A stretch of 64,000 nt of DNA from CAVRZJ01 sp964594125 (GCA_964594125.1 CAZQLL010000006.1:62001-126000); one strand, 5' to 3'; shown: positions 32,838-44,683, counted from the first letter of the stretch. Program-made: numbers and translations. Notes: generated from the sequence alone by a model not told the origin.

Positions 32838-35219
32838 CTACCTGGCCGGGATGTGGATCGGGCCGCCCGAGGCGTTGTCGACCACCGAGGCGTAGGCGAA
32901 GTAGCGGGCGCCGGGGGTGCTCGACGTCACGACGGCGTACGCATCGTCGATCGCGTTCAGCGCGGCGGCGCTCACCGCCGGCGATGCCAGATGGTTGAAC
33001 ACGTCGTTCTCCTGGACGTGCGCGTAGGGGGCGAGCGAGAGGGTGGTGTCGCCGACATGGGTGCCGTCGCCCTTGAACAGGCTCACCGCCACCTCGATCG
33101 GCGCGCCGGCGGCGTTGACGGCGCCGATGTTGGTGCGCCTCGTGCCGGAGTTCGTGAGGTGGACGATCCTCGCCTCCTGGCCGGCGGCGAGCGCCGCGCT
33201 CTCCGCCAGGCCCTCGACAAGCTGGCCCGTCCAGCGGCCGCCCTTCAGGTTGGCGGTGCAGGCCGTCACCAGCAGGTCGCCGTCGTACGACGTGACGCGC
33301 AGGGCGCCGGTGCCGGCGAACGCGAACATCGTATCGAGCGCGTCCGCGTAGCGCGCGCTCCTGCCTCCCTCGAGCGCGAACGACCGAGCGGCCGGAGAGG
33401 TGTTCGCCCTGCCGGTCTCGAGCAGCTCGACCACGTACGTCGCCTGCACCGTGCCGGGGTTGTGGATGCCGAGCTCGGTTGTCCACGTGCTGCCCCCGAA
33501 CCCCGTACGGTGCGCCGCCGCTGCCACGTAGCTGGTGCGCGGCACGAAGCGGTAGACGGCGTTGGCGAGCTCGGCGGTCACGTAGAGCGCGCCGTCGTGG
33601 CCGACCGCCACGCCGTTGACGAACCCGAACGGCGGCATGACGCCGAACCCCGCCATGCCGAGCGCGAGGCCCGACGCGACGGCGCGCACGGCGCCGGTGG
33701 CCGGGTCGACGCGGGAAAGGCGCCTGGCGCTCGCCTCGACGACGAGCAGGGTGCCGTCGCGGTCGACCGCCATCCCTTCCGGACCCTCGAGCCCGGCGGC
33801 GACCGGACGCGGCGGCGCGAGCCGGACGCCGTCCGCGACGAGCTGCCACACCATGCCGCTCGCCCAGTCGCTCACCCACAGGTCGTCGGCGGTGGCCGCC
33901 AACCCGACCGGCACGAAGATGCTCATCGACGCGTCGGCGAGCGTGGTGCGGCCGCCGGCGCCCGCCCGCGTCACCTTCGCCTCGCCCGCCGCCGTGCCCA
34001 GCTCGACGACGACGAGGTCGCCCTGGAACGAGACGGCGTTGATCGGCATGTTGAAGTCGCGGTAGTCCTCCACGACCGCCCCGGTGGCCGCGTCGAGCAC
34101 CTGCACCGCGGGCGCGGGGAAGAACACGGCGGTGACGAGCCTGTCCCCGGCGGCGGCCGCCGCCGATGCGCCGCCGAACGCCGGCGGGGGCATGAACAGG
34201 GAGCGCAGCGTCGAGCGCAGCGCGCCGGTGGCCGTGTCGTACTCCCGCATGCCGAGCATGTTCGGCACGAACAGCGACTCGCCGCCCGGGCGCTGGAGCA
34301 CCGCCGGCGCCGACGGCATGATCAGCCCCCCCGGGAGCAGCGTGCGCAGCGTCCCGTCAGCCAGCACCTCGGCGACGATGCCGTCGGAGTAGCTCGACAC
34401 GAACAGCCGGTCGCCGGGACCGATGGCCACGTTGTCGATCCCGAAGTCGAGGTGCGCGATCAGCGCGCGGCTGCCATCCGCGGGATCGACGCGGTAGAGG
34501 TTGCCGAGCGGCCGGTCGTTGACGATCAGCTTGCCGGCGGAGTCGAACTTGGCGGTGAACGGCGCCGCGAAGCCTGTCGCCACCGGCTCGAGGGTGGCCG
34601 GGGAACGGGTCACGTCGATCCTGACGATCTGCCCTCCGAGCACGCTGGCCCCGTACAGCTTCCCGTCGGGGCCGAACTCGATCCCCTTCAGCCATCCGAG
34701 GTTCTGCAGCACCGGCCGGGGCGGGTCGGCGAGCTCCGGGTCGAGCTCGAACAGCGCGTCGGCCCACCAGCACACGGAGACGTAGAGGCGCCCGTCGGCG
34801 GCGCGCGCCAGCGGGTTGACGCCGGGGGCGACCATCTGGTGCGAGACGGTCCCGTCGGGCTTGCGCCGGCCGACGTTGCCGGTGAACATCTCGCTCCAGT
34901 ACAGCGAGCCGTCGGCGCCGAACCCGACATCCTCCGGACCCACGACCCCCTGCTCCGGCCCGAGGAGCCCGATCATCTGGCCGGTCTCCGGGTGGAGCAC
35001 GACGACTCCGGGCCCGAACGAGGCGACGTAGAGCATCCCGTCCGGGCCGAAGCGCAGGCCGAACGCGCCGGGCAGCGGCGCCCCCGGGACGAACACGTCG
35101 GCCGGCCCGGCGGCATCAAGTGGCACGGCCAGGGCCGCGAGGAACGCTGCGGCGACCGCGAGCGCCCGACGCAAGGGAGCGCGGACGTGCCGGGTTCGAG
35201 TGAAGGGTGTGCAGATCAT
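32838..35219 (-). CDS. Secreted NHL/SMP-30-like beta-propeller protein with a C-terminal adhesion-like module
   Basis: The product has 793 residues. A signal peptide (RRALAVAAAFLAALAVPLDAAG) is followed by two blocks of propeller-type repeats (residues ~35-300 and ~310-560; FGPDGMLYVASFGPG, FGADGSLYWSEM, VGHDGALYVTAELANAVYRF). The last ~215 residues are two related beta modules: GGSTWTTELGIHNPGTVQATY and later GTRRTNIGAVNAAGAPIEVAVSLFKGDG. The same pair occurs at the end of the 60.7-64 kb protein. AGGAGG lies nine bases before the ATG at 35219. It is probably cell-surface or extracellular. No catalytic residues were recognised; the ligand is unknown. Confidence 0.85.
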   Translation of the reverse strand: MICTPFTRTRHVRAPLRRALAVAAAFLAALAVPLDAAGPADVFVPGAPLPGAFGLRFGPDGMLYVASFGPGVVVLHPETGQMIGLLGPEQGVVGPEDVGFGADGSLYWSEMFTGNVGRRKPDGTVSHQMVAPGVNPLARAADGRLYVSVCWWADALFELDPELADPPRPVLQNLGWLKGIEFGPDGKLYGASVLGGQIVRIDVTRSPATLEPVATGFAAPFTAKFDSAGKLIVNDRPLGNLYRVDPADGSRALIAHLDFGIDNVAIGPGDRLFVSSYSDGIVAEVLADGTLRTLLPGGLIMPSAPAVLQRPGGESLFVPNMLGMREYDTATGALRSTLRSLFMPPPAFGGASAAAAAGDRLVTAVFFPAPAVQVLDAATGAVVEDYRDFNMPINAVSFQGDLVVVELGTAAGEAKVTRAGAGGRTTLADASMSIFVPVGLAATADDLWVSDWASGMVWQLVADGVRLAPPRPVAAGLEGPEGMAVDRDGTLLVVEASARRLSRVDPATGAVRAVASGLALGMAGFGVMPPFGFVNGVAVGHDGALYVTAELANAVYRFVPRTSYVAAAAHRTGFGGSTWTTELGIHNPGTVQATYVVELLETGRANTSPAARSFALEGGRSARYADALDTMFAFAGTGALRVTSYDGDLLVTACTANLKGGRWTGQLVEGLAESAALAAGQEARIVHLTNSGTRRTNIGAVNAAGAPIEVAVSLFKGDGTHVGDTTLSLAPYAHVQENDVFNHLASPAVSAAALNAIDDAYAVVTSSTPGARYFAYASVVDNASGGPIHIPAR

Positions 35220-35497
35220 GGTCACGATCCTCCTGCGACTCATCATCGGCACGGTGGAGTGGAGAGTCCTGAGGAGTGGATGCCGTCTCGGTGGGGAACA
35301 TGTGGGGAGCACTGCGCCGGGGAGAGCGCCATGGCCGTCCAGCGATCTCCGACGACGACGGCCGGGCCACGGGTCTCTCGCAGCGCCCGCACGCCGCACT
35401 CCGGGTCGCCGATCGAGCGCTTCGACCAGCGGGTCTGACCGCCCCGAGCGCGCCCCCGGGCGGTGGCGCCCGGCGGCAGCGCCCTCGGCGGCCGAGC

Positions 35498-38080
<2,583 letters not shown>

Positions 38081-38187
38081 GATGACCATGATGATACGTG
38101 GTCCGTGGGCGGGGATCGGTGGGCGGGGGTTGCGATCGGCGGGGCGCCGCGTCTGCGCGCTCCCCCGGGCCGCGACGGCGCCGGCGC

Positions 38188-38886
38188 TCAGGGGCAGCTC
38201 GGGCTCAGCCTGGTGAACACTTGGCAGGCTGCGGGGTCGTTGGCCGACTTGCACGCCCCCAGGGCCGCGCAGCGGTTGGCGGTGAGGTCCTGGTAGACCC
38301 GGCAGGCGGTGTCGAGGCCGCTGCAGTCGATCACCCCGCAGCGCTCGTCGTCGGCCGGCGTCGCCGTACAGCGTCCGTTGCCGTCGCACGCCGCGCAGAT
38401 CCCGCACGGCGTCCCGACGTCGGGAAACGCACACTGGCCGCCGTAGCAGGCGCCGCCGCACGCCGGAGAACCGCCGATCGCCACCTGGCACGCCCGCCGC
38501 GGGTCGAGGCCGTCGGGCACCGCGGTGCAGATTCCCACGTGCCCGGGCAGCGCGCAGGAGCGGCAGTTGCCGTCGCACTTCCGGTCGCAGCAGATCCCGT
38601 CGAAGCAGGCGCCGCTCTCGCAGTCGCGGTCGACCTTGCACGGAATCCCCGCAAACGGGGTGGGGGGCGGCGTGGGAGTCGGCACGAGCTTGACCACCTG
38701 CCCGCCCGCCCTGGCGGAAGCGACCGGCGCCGCCGCGGCAGGCGGGGTCGGCGTCGGCGCCGGTGTCGGTTGTGCGAGCGCCGGCAGCGGTCGCGTGGCG
38801 GGTTTCGTCCGGGGCGCCTGGGCCGAGGCCGTGACGGCCGCTGCAAGTACTGCGAGGATCGTGACCGCTACAGGAGCGTTCCGCAT
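38188..38886 (-). CDS. Secreted cysteine-rich protein
   Basis: The 232-residue precursor has a signal peptide (APVAVTILAVLAAAVTASAQ), a Pro/Thr-rich linker (residues ~25-80, PTPAPTPTPPAAAAP) and then a domain with 24 cysteines in ~150 residues. The spacing DRDCESGACFDGICCDRKCDGNCRSC is like Cys-rich repeats of Myxococcota and Acidobacteriota surface proteins, with a Cys-Cys pair. They should form many disulfides outside the cytoplasm. The GGAGGCGGCG site is next to the ATG. The role is unknown, possibly adhesion or a structural shell. Confidence 0.75.
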   Translation of the reverse strand: MRNAPVAVTILAVLAAAVTASAQAPRTKPATRPLPALAQPTPAPTPTPPAAAAPVASARAGGQVVKLVPTPTPPPTPFAGIPCKVDRDCESGACFDGICCDRKCDGNCRSCALPGHVGICTAVPDGLDPRRACQVAIGGSPACGGACYGGQCAFPDVGTPCGICAACDGNGRCTATPADDERCGVIDCSGLDTACRVYQDLTANRCAALGACKSANDPAACQVFTRLSPSCP

Positions 38887-39105
38887 CGCCGCCTCCCGCC
38901 TGCTGCGGCAGAGCACGAGCACCGGCAGACCACCATCCCGGCGGCCCGGCGCCGGACCCCTCTGTCGCGCCTCGGCATCGCCTTGACTCCGATTCGCCGT
39001 GTCTCGCTTCAGAGTATGCCGCCGGTCAGCGACTGGCAAGTACGTTCCGGGTCGCAAACGCTGTCGTCGGCAGCGCTGGCGGCGCCCCGGGCCGCCCGTC
39101 CCGTG

Positions 39106-40317
39106 CTACCCCTTCGGTAGCGCCTCGTGCTCCGCCGCTGGGAGCGCGCCGGGGCCGGCGCCGGTGATGCCCTCCAGGCGCTCGCCGACCCTGCCGGCGA
39201 TCTTGGACGACTCCTCGTACTGTTTCACGGCGTTGCCGAGATGGGTGCCGACGAGCTGAAAGACCTTCTCGAAGCGCGAGAACTCCTTCTGCAGCTTGCC
39301 CAGCTCCTCCATGATCTCGCGCGCCTGGGCCTCGACCTGCATCCCCTTGAGGCCGGTCGCGATCGTCTGCAGGTACGCGTAGAACGAGTTGGGCGAGACG
39401 GGCACCACGCGACGAGCCATCGCGTAGTTGAGCAGCGAGCCCTCGCTGCCGAGCGCGTCGTCGCGCACGATCACCTCGTAGTAGACGTTCTCCGCCGGGA
39501 TGAACATGAGCGCGAACTCGTAGGTGCCTTCGCCCGGTCGGATGTACTTCGCGGCGATCTCGTCGATGCGGCCCTTGACCGACCGCTCGAACTCCCGGCG
39601 CCGCGCCCTGCGGGCGTCGTCGGCGTCCGCCGCGAGCATGCGCTGGAACGCCTCGAGCGGGAACTTGGCGTCGACCGGGACGAGGTGATCGCGCAGGCGG
39701 ATCGCCGCATCGACGATCTGGCCGTCGGCGAAGCGGTGCTGGAGGCTCCAGAACGCCGGCGGCAGCACCTGCCGCAGGAACTCCTCGAGCTGCGCCTCGC
39801 CGAGGTTGCCGCGCAGCTTCGGCGCCTTGAGGATCCCCTGCAGTTCGTTGATCTCGCGCCCCAGCGCCTCCATGCGGGCGGCCATCTCGGCGACCTGGCC
39901 GAGCTGGCCGCGCACCTCGCCGAACACCTTGGTCGCACCCTCGAACTGCTGGCCGAACGTCTGCTGCGAGGCGGAGAGCTGCGCGTTGACCGCGCCGACC
40001 AGGCCCTCGAGCTGCTGCGACAACGTCCTGCGCGTCTCTTCGAGGCGCGTCTGCAGGGCCTCCCCGGTGGCGGACTGCTCGCCGCGCACCTGCTGGCCGA
40101 GGTCGCCGAGCGCCTGGTGGACGCGGTCGATGATGTCGCGCAGGCCGGCGCCGACGCGGTCCGCGGCGCCGTTCTGCGCCGCCGCGAGCTCGGCGCGCAC
40201 GCTCGCCAGCTCCGCGCGCAGCGCCCGCTCGTGGCGAGGGGCCATGCCGAGCTGGAACAGCACCACCGCCAGCACCACGCCGACGAGCACCGCCACCACG
40301 ATCAAGAGCGTTTCCAT
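39106..40317 (-). CDS. rmuC: DNA recombination protein RmuC
   Basis: The product has 403 residues: an N-terminal membrane anchor (TLLIVVAVLVGVVLAVVLF), a long coiled coil (residues ~30-160, QQLEGLVGAVNAQLSASQQTF) and the C-terminal RmuC nuclease-like domain (KLRGNLGEAQLEEFLRQVLP, VPVDAKFPLEAFQRML, RPGEGTYEFALMFIPAENVYYEV). RmuC limits recombination between inverted repeats and is thought to be a restriction-like-fold nuclease. The ATG overlaps the acyltransferase stop by one base (TGATG). Confidence 0.95.
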   Translation of the reverse strand: METLLIVVAVLVGVVLAVVLFQLGMAPRHERALRAELASVRAELAAAQNGAADRVGAGLRDIIDRVHQALGDLGQQVRGEQSATGEALQTRLEETRRTLSQQLEGLVGAVNAQLSASQQTFGQQFEGATKVFGEVRGQLGQVAEMAARMEALGREINELQGILKAPKLRGNLGEAQLEEFLRQVLPPAFWSLQHRFADGQIVDAAIRLRDHLVPVDAKFPLEAFQRMLAADADDARRARRREFERSVKGRIDEIAAKYIRPGEGTYEFALMFIPAENVYYEVIVRDDALGSEGSLLNYAMARRVVPVSPNSFYAYLQTIATGLKGMQVEAQAREIMEELGKLQKEFSRFEKVFQLVGTHLGNAVKQYEESSKIAGRVGERLEGITGAGPGALPAAEHEALPKG

Positions 40318-41162
40318 CACGTCACCCCCGGTCTCGCGCCCTGCGCCCTGCCGTGCACCGCCGGCCGGTCGCCCGCCGCGAGCCCGAGCAGCGCCCGCAG
40401 CGCCGCCTCGGCGGCGGCCGCGAGAGCGCGGCGATCGCGGTGCGGCGGCGCCAGCGGCTCGCCGAAAACGACCTCCGCCTCGACCTTGCGGCGCGCGGCG
40501 AGGCGCAGGAGGTGGTGCAAGAACGGCTCGCCGCGGAACCAGCCGACGACGTCGCGGGTGGCGGCGGTCACCGGCACGCCGTCGATCGCCGTGTAGCGGA
40601 TCGCCGCCGGCACGACCGGCGCACCGGCGTCGACCGCGGCCTGGAAGATCCCGGTGCGGAACGGCAACAGGCCGGCGCCGTCGGTCGAGGTGCCTTCCGG
40701 GAACGCGATCACGGTAGCGCCCGCGCGCAGCGCCGCCGCCGCCTGCGCGACGCCGCGGTACCCCGCGCGGCGGTTGTCGCGGTTGATGAAGACCGTCGCA
40801 CCCGCCGCCGCCAGTGCCCCGAACAGCGGCCATTCGCGCATGTCGTGGCGCGCTGCGAAGATGCTCGGGAACAGCCCGCCGATCGTCACGACGTCGGCAT
40901 ACCCGAGGTGATTGGCCACCACCAGCGCACCGGCGGGCGGCAGCGGCCCCGACGAGTGTGCCGCGATCCCGAGGCAGCGGGCGCCGAGACGCGCCCAGCG
41001 CGAGACGTGCGGGCACGAGAGCGCCCACCGGCGCGGAAAGCCGGCAACGAGGGCGAGCGCGCCGCGCGCCACCACCAGCCACGAGGCGACCGCGAACGTC
41101 CCCAACCGCGCCCACGCACGAAGACGTTTCCCGCCATGCACCGCTTCCTTGTACCACAGCAT
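40317..41162 (-). CDS. 1-acyl-sn-glycerol-3-phosphate acyltransferase-like (PlsC family)
   Basis: The product has 281 residues. It carries the acyltransferase motifs NHLGYAD (HxxxxD), FINRDN and FPEGTST plus a late PAAIRY. One N-terminal membrane segment (LGTFAVASWLVVARGALALV) places it at the membrane. The family transfers acyl groups from acyl-ACP or acyl-CoA to lysophosphatidate or to other lipids. The frame continues upstream into a palindrome, but ATG 41162 has GGAGGGG at good spacing and starts at MLWYKEAVH, so I chose it. It is coupled to rmuC by TGATG. Confidence 0.9.
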   Translation of the reverse strand: MLWYKEAVHGGKRLRAWARLGTFAVASWLVVARGALALVAGFPRRWALSCPHVSRWARLGARCLGIAAHSSGPLPPAGALVVANHLGYADVVTIGGLFPSIFAARHDMREWPLFGALAAAGATVFINRDNRRAGYRGVAQAAAALRAGATVIAFPEGTSTDGAGLLPFRTGIFQAAVDAGAPVVPAAIRYTAIDGVPVTAATRDVVGWFRGEPFLHHLLRLAARRKVEAEVVFGEPLAPPHRDRRALAAAAEAALRALLGLAAGDRPAVHGRAQGARPGVT

Positions 41163-41209
41163 CCCGCCCCTCCACCCCGGCAACGGTGCTGCTTCCTCTA
41201 TTCGCCTTC

Positions 41210-41251
41210 CGATGCCTTGCGCCTGCCCGTACGGACAGGCGCCAGGCATCG
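41210..41251. repeat. 42-bp near-perfect palindrome upstream of the serine operon
   Basis: Arms 41210-41230 and 41231-41251 differ at only two places, both giving G-U pairs in RNA. The centre is CGTACG. It lies between the divergent PlsC-like and DUF1015 genes. The core GCGCCTG...CAGGCGC and the nearby GCCTGGCGCC are similar to the hairpin at 30148-30181, which suggests a small palindromic repeat family. A role in the leader of either gene is possible. Confidence 0.65.
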
Positions 41252-41253
41252 GA

Positions 41254-41269
41254 TGTGATAGATTTCACA
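41254..41269 (+). promoter_or_regulatory. CRP/FNR-type operator palindrome
   Basis: TGTGA (41254-41258), six bases, then TCACA (41265-41269): the exact half-sites of the CRP consensus. It lies 37 bases upstream of the DUF1015 ATG and three bases after the 42-bp palindrome. It overlaps a possible extended -10 (TGnTAGATT at 41256-41264), so binding would repress. No CRP/FNR gene is in the window, so the regulator is not known. Confidence 0.6.
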
Positions 41270-41305
41270 GTATGCGCGGGCGCCGCCTGCGCCGGAGGCC
41301 CACTC

Positions 41306-42544
41306 ATGTCGGACATCAAGCCGTTCAGTGCGTTGCGGCCGCGCCCTGACCTCGTCGCACGGGTTGCATCGCCGCCGTACGACGTCATCTCTTCGGACGA
41401 GGCGCGCGCCATGGCGGCCGGCAACGAGTACTCCTTCCTGCACGTCGGCAAGCCGGAGATCGACCTGCCGCCGACGGTCGACCTGTACGACGACCGGGTG
41501 TACGCCAAGGGTGTCGCCAACCTGCGCCGGATGATCGCCGAGGGGGTGTTCATCCGCGAGCCGCGGCCGGCGTACTACGTCTACCAGCAGCGCATGGGCG
41601 ACCACGTGCAGGCCGGCCTGGTGTGCGCGGCGTCGTGCGAGGAGTACGCCAACGGGCTGATCAAGCGCCACGAGCACACCCGCAAGGACAAGGAGGACGA
41701 CCGCACCCGCCACGTCCACGAGCAGAACGCCAACGGCGAGCCGGTGTTCTTCACGTTCAGGCAGCGCGACGACATCGACGCGCTGCTGTCGCAGGTGCGC
41801 GCGACCGAGCCGCTGTACGACATCGTCACCGACGACGGCATCGGCCACACCGTGTGGATCGTCCCGGCGGCGCTCGACGCCGAGGTCACGCGTGCGTTCG
41901 CCCGCGTGCCGGCACTGTACGTCGCCGACGGCCACCACCGCACGGCGGCGGCGGCCAGGGTCGGCCTCGAGCGGCGCGCCGCCAACCCCCGCCACACCGG
42001 CGACGAGCCATACAACTACTTCATGGCGGTGTTGTTCCCCCACGACCAGCTCCGCATCATGGACTACAACCGGGTGGTCAAGGACCTCGCCGGGCTGCCG
42101 CCGAACCGCTTCCTGCAACTCGCGAGCGAGAACTTCACGATCACGCCGACCGACTCGCCGCGGCCGGCGGCGCCGCGCCAGTTCGGGATGTACCTCGAGG
42201 GACGCTGGTACCGACTCGTGGCGAACCCCGGGACGTACCCGGCCGACCACCCCGTGCGCGGCCTCGACGTCGCGATCCTGCAGGAGAACCTGCTGGCGCC
42301 GCTTCTGAACATCCGCGACCCGCGCACCGAAAAGCGCATCGACTTCATCGGCGGCATCCGCGGCCTGGGCGAGCTCGAGCGCCGCGTGCGCGAGGGTTGG
42401 GCGGTCGCGTTCGCGCTCCACCCGACATCGCTCGACCAGCTCATGGCGGTCGCCGACGCCGGCGAGGTGATGCCGCCGAAGTCCACCTGGTTCGAGCCGA
42501 AGCTGCGCTCGGGGCTGCTCGTTCGCACCCTGGACATCTGGTAA
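41306..42544 (+). CDS. DUF1015 family protein, serine-operon associated
   Basis: The product has 412 residues, the normal length. It starts SDIKPFSALRPRPDLVARVASPPYDVISSDEAR, the standard DUF1015 opening, and includes RHEHTRKDKEDDRTRH and YVADGHHRTAAA, the family's His-rich conserved motifs. No biochemical function is established. In anaerobes and Acidobacteriota it is often next to serA and serC, as here, and may be a regulator or enzyme of serine metabolism. GGAGG lies eight bases upstream of the ATG. Confidence 0.92.
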   Translation: MSDIKPFSALRPRPDLVARVASPPYDVISSDEARAMAAGNEYSFLHVGKPEIDLPPTVDLYDDRVYAKGVANLRRMIAEGVFIREPRPAYYVYQQRMGDHVQAGLVCAASCEEYANGLIKRHEHTRKDKEDDRTRHVHEQNANGEPVFFTFRQRDDIDALLSQVRATEPLYDIVTDDGIGHTVWIVPAALDAEVTRAFARVPALYVADGHHRTAAAARVGLERRAANPRHTGDEPYNYFMAVLFPHDQLRIMDYNRVVKDLAGLPPNRFLQLASENFTITPTDSPRPAAPRQFGMYLEGRWYRLVANPGTYPADHPVRGLDVAILQENLLAPLLNIRDPRTEKRIDFIGGIRGLGELERRVREGWAVAFALHPTSLDQLMAVADAGEVMPPKSTWFEPKLRSGLLVRTLDIW

Positions 42545-42588
42545 CGCTCTCGCTGCCCGGGGAGTCCCCCGGGGAAAGGAAGGTGGCC

Positions 42589-43470
42589 ATGCTGTTCGTC
42601 ATCTGTGACGCATTCGACGCCTCGCTGCCCAAACGGCTCGCCCGCTTCGGGGAGGTGACCGATGACGTCTCGCGGCTGGCGGAGGCCGACGTGGCGCTGG
42701 TCCGCTCGAAGACGAAGTGCACCGCGGAGTGGATCGCGCAGGCGCCGAAGCTGAAGCTGATCATCCGCGGCGGCGTCGGTATCGACAACATCGACGCCAA
42801 GGCCGCGAAGGAGCGCGGCATCGAGGTGCGCAATACGCCCAACGCCTCTTCGGTGGCGGTCGCCGAGCTGGCGTTCGCGCTCATGATCGCGGTGCCCTCC
42901 CGCCTGATCGAGGCGCACACCGCGATGAAGCTCGAAGGCAAGTTCCTCAAGAAGGAGATCAAGCGCACCGAGCTGATGGGCAAGACGCTCGGGCTTGTCG
43001 GGATCGGCCGCATCGCGCAGGAGCTCGCCAAGCGGGCGAGGGCGTTCGGCATGCGGGTGCTCGCCTTCGACCCGTACGTCAAGACTTCGGACGCGGCGAT
43101 CCTGGTGCCGACGCTGAAGGAGCTGTTCCAGCAGGCCGACTATCTGTCGCTGCACACGCCGCTCACCGACGAGACGCGCGGCATGATCAACCGGGACACG
43201 ATCGCGGCCATGAAGCAGGGCGTGGTGATCGTCAACACCGGCCGCGGCAAGTGCGTCAACGAGGAGGACCTCGCGGAGGCGCTGAAGAGCGGCAAGGTAG
43301 CCGCCTACGCGACCGACGTGTGGTACTCCGACCCGCCGGACCCGTCGTGCCCGCTGCTCTCGGCGCCGAACGTGATCATGACGCCGCACATCGGCGCCAG
43401 CTCGAAGGAGAACCTGCTGCGCATCGGGGACGAGGTGGTGGAGCTGCTGGAGAAGTGGACCAAGGCGTGA
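42589..43470 (+). CDS. serA: D-3-phosphoglycerate dehydrogenase, short form
   Basis: The product has 293 residues. It has the D-2-hydroxyacid dehydrogenase core: the VGIGRIA nucleotide loop at ~137-143, the catalytic Arg in NTGRG (Arg219), and the His of TPHIGA (His267) with its acidic partner. It lacks the ACT or ASB regulatory domain, so it should be insensitive to serine. The enzyme oxidises 3-phosphoglycerate to 3-phosphohydroxypyruvate. ATG 42589 is chosen; a GTG two codons earlier is possible. With serC it forms the first two steps of serine synthesis. serB is not seen. Confidence 0.93.
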   Translation: MLFVICDAFDASLPKRLARFGEVTDDVSRLAEADVALVRSKTKCTAEWIAQAPKLKLIIRGGVGIDNIDAKAAKERGIEVRNTPNASSVAVAELAFALMIAVPSRLIEAHTAMKLEGKFLKKEIKRTELMGKTLGLVGIGRIAQELAKRARAFGMRVLAFDPYVKTSDAAILVPTLKELFQQADYLSLHTPLTDETRGMINRDTIAAMKQGVVIVNTGRGKCVNEEDLAEALKSGKVAAYATDVWYSDPPDPSCPLLSAPNVIMTPHIGASSKENLLRIGDEVVELLEKWTKA

Positions 43471-43475
43471 GATGC

Positions 43476-43510
43476 GGGCTCAGGGCTCCGGGCTCCGGGC
43501 TCCGGGCTCC
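43476..43510. repeat. Five tandem 7-base repeats (GGGCTCC) between serA and serC
   Basis: Five copies of GGGCTC(A/C) run without gap from 43476 to 43510, ending in GAGCCCG that can pair with them. It starts six bases after the serA stop and ends 42 bases before the serC ATG. Copy-number change by slippage could alter spacing or RNA folding. It does not code in frame with either gene. Confidence 0.75.
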
Positions 43511-43552
43511 GAGCCCGTGTCAGCTCCCGATGACCGTGGTGAGGAGGGTGAG

Positions 43553-44653
43553 ATGAGCAAGCGAGTGATCAACTTCTACGCGGGACCGGCGGGGCTGCCG
43601 CTGCCGGCCCTCGAACGGGCGCAGGCGGAGCTGCTGGACTTCTCCGGCACCGGCATGTCGGTGATGGAGATCTCGCACCGCTCCAAGGAGTACGAGGCGG
43701 TGCACAACGAGGCGATCGCGCTCCTCCGGGAGCTTCTCAACGTCCCCGAGGGTTACAGGATCATCCTCATCCAGGGCGGCGGCCACCTGCAGTTCGGCAT
43801 GCTGCCGATGAATCTGCTGTACAAGGGGCGCAAGGCCGACTACATCCTCACCGGCTCGTGGGCGGAGAAGGCGTACAAGGAGGCGAGGATCGTCGCCGGC
43901 GACGACGCCCGCTGCGTCGCCTCGACCAAGGAGGAAAAGTACGCGCGCCTGCCTCGCCCCGAGGAGATCAGGGTCAACCCCGACGCGGTGTACGTCCACT
44001 TCACCAGCAACAACACCGTCGAGGGGACGCAGTTCCAGCGCTTCCCCTCAACCGGCGGCGTCCCGCTGGTGTGCGACATGTCGTCCGATTTCCTCTGGCG
44101 CCCGTTCGACATCGCGCCGTTCGGCCTGATCTACGCCGGCGCGCAGAAGAACCTCGGGCCGTCCGGGGTCACCGTGGTGATCATCCGCGACGACCTGCTC
44201 GCGCAGTGCCTCGACAAGGAGCTGCCGAGCTACCTGCGCTACCGCATCCACGTGGAGAAGAACTCGCTGTACAACACCCCGCCGACGTTCGGCATCTACA
44301 TCCTGCGCAACGTGCTCGCCTACAACAAGGAGATCGGCGGCTTGGCGGCGATCGAGAGGAACAACCGGAAGAAGGGCGAGCTGCTGTACGGGTGCATCGA
44401 CCGCCACCTCGGGTTCTACCGGCCGTTCGTCACGGTGCCGGCCGACCGCTCGCTGATGAACGTCGATTTCTTCCTGCCGACCGAGGAGCTCACCGACGCG
44501 TTCGTCAAGGGCGCCAAGGTCGCCGGCATGGTCGGCCTCAAGGGCTACCGCGACATCGGCGGCATCCGGGTTTCGATGTACAACGCCGTCACCGTGGCGA
44601 ACATCGAGACGCTGGTGGCGTTCATGGAGGAGTTCGTCAAGAAGAACGGGTAA
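43553..44653 (+). CDS. serC: Phosphoserine aminotransferase
   Basis: The product has 366 residues. It begins RVINFYAGPAGLPLPALERAQAEL and contains MEISHRSKEY, GGGHLQFGMLPMNLL and the PLP lysine in YAGAQKNLGPSG (Lys199), which are the standard SerC motifs. It converts 3-phosphohydroxypyruvate and glutamate to phosphoserine; in B6 pathways the homologue also acts on a 4-hydroxythreonine precursor. GAGGAGG precedes the ATG. It ends the serine operon, followed by the hairpin at 44657-44683. Confidence 0.96.
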   Translation: MSKRVINFYAGPAGLPLPALERAQAELLDFSGTGMSVMEISHRSKEYEAVHNEAIALLRELLNVPEGYRIILIQGGGHLQFGMLPMNLLYKGRKADYILTGSWAEKAYKEARIVAGDDARCVASTKEEKYARLPRPEEIRVNPDAVYVHFTSNNTVEGTQFQRFPSTGGVPLVCDMSSDFLWRPFDIAPFGLIYAGAQKNLGPSGVTVVIIRDDLLAQCLDKELPSYLRYRIHVEKNSLYNTPPTFGIYILRNVLAYNKEIGGLAAIERNNRKKGELLYGCIDRHLGFYRPFVTVPADRSLMNVDFFLPTEELTDAFVKGAKVAGMVGLKGYRDIGGIRVSMYNAVTVANIETLVAFMEEFVKKNG

Positions 44654-44656
44654 AAC

Positions 44657-44683
44657 GGTGCGCGGGCGCAGCCCGCGCGCACC
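44657..44683 (+). terminator. Hairpin after serC, probable terminator
   Basis: GGTGCGCGGGC (44657-44667) pairs with GCCCGCGCGCACC (44671-44683), with one two-base bulge and a 3-base loop. It begins three bases after the TAA. The following TTGCTT is only a weak T-rich tail. A second GC-rich stretch with inverted repeats runs to ~44770. Confidence 0.6.

Noticed and set aside
41163..41249. Longer start of the PlsC-like gene at ATG 41249
   Set aside because: It would code through the 42-bp palindrome; ATG 41162 has a GGAGGGG site and a normal family N-terminus.
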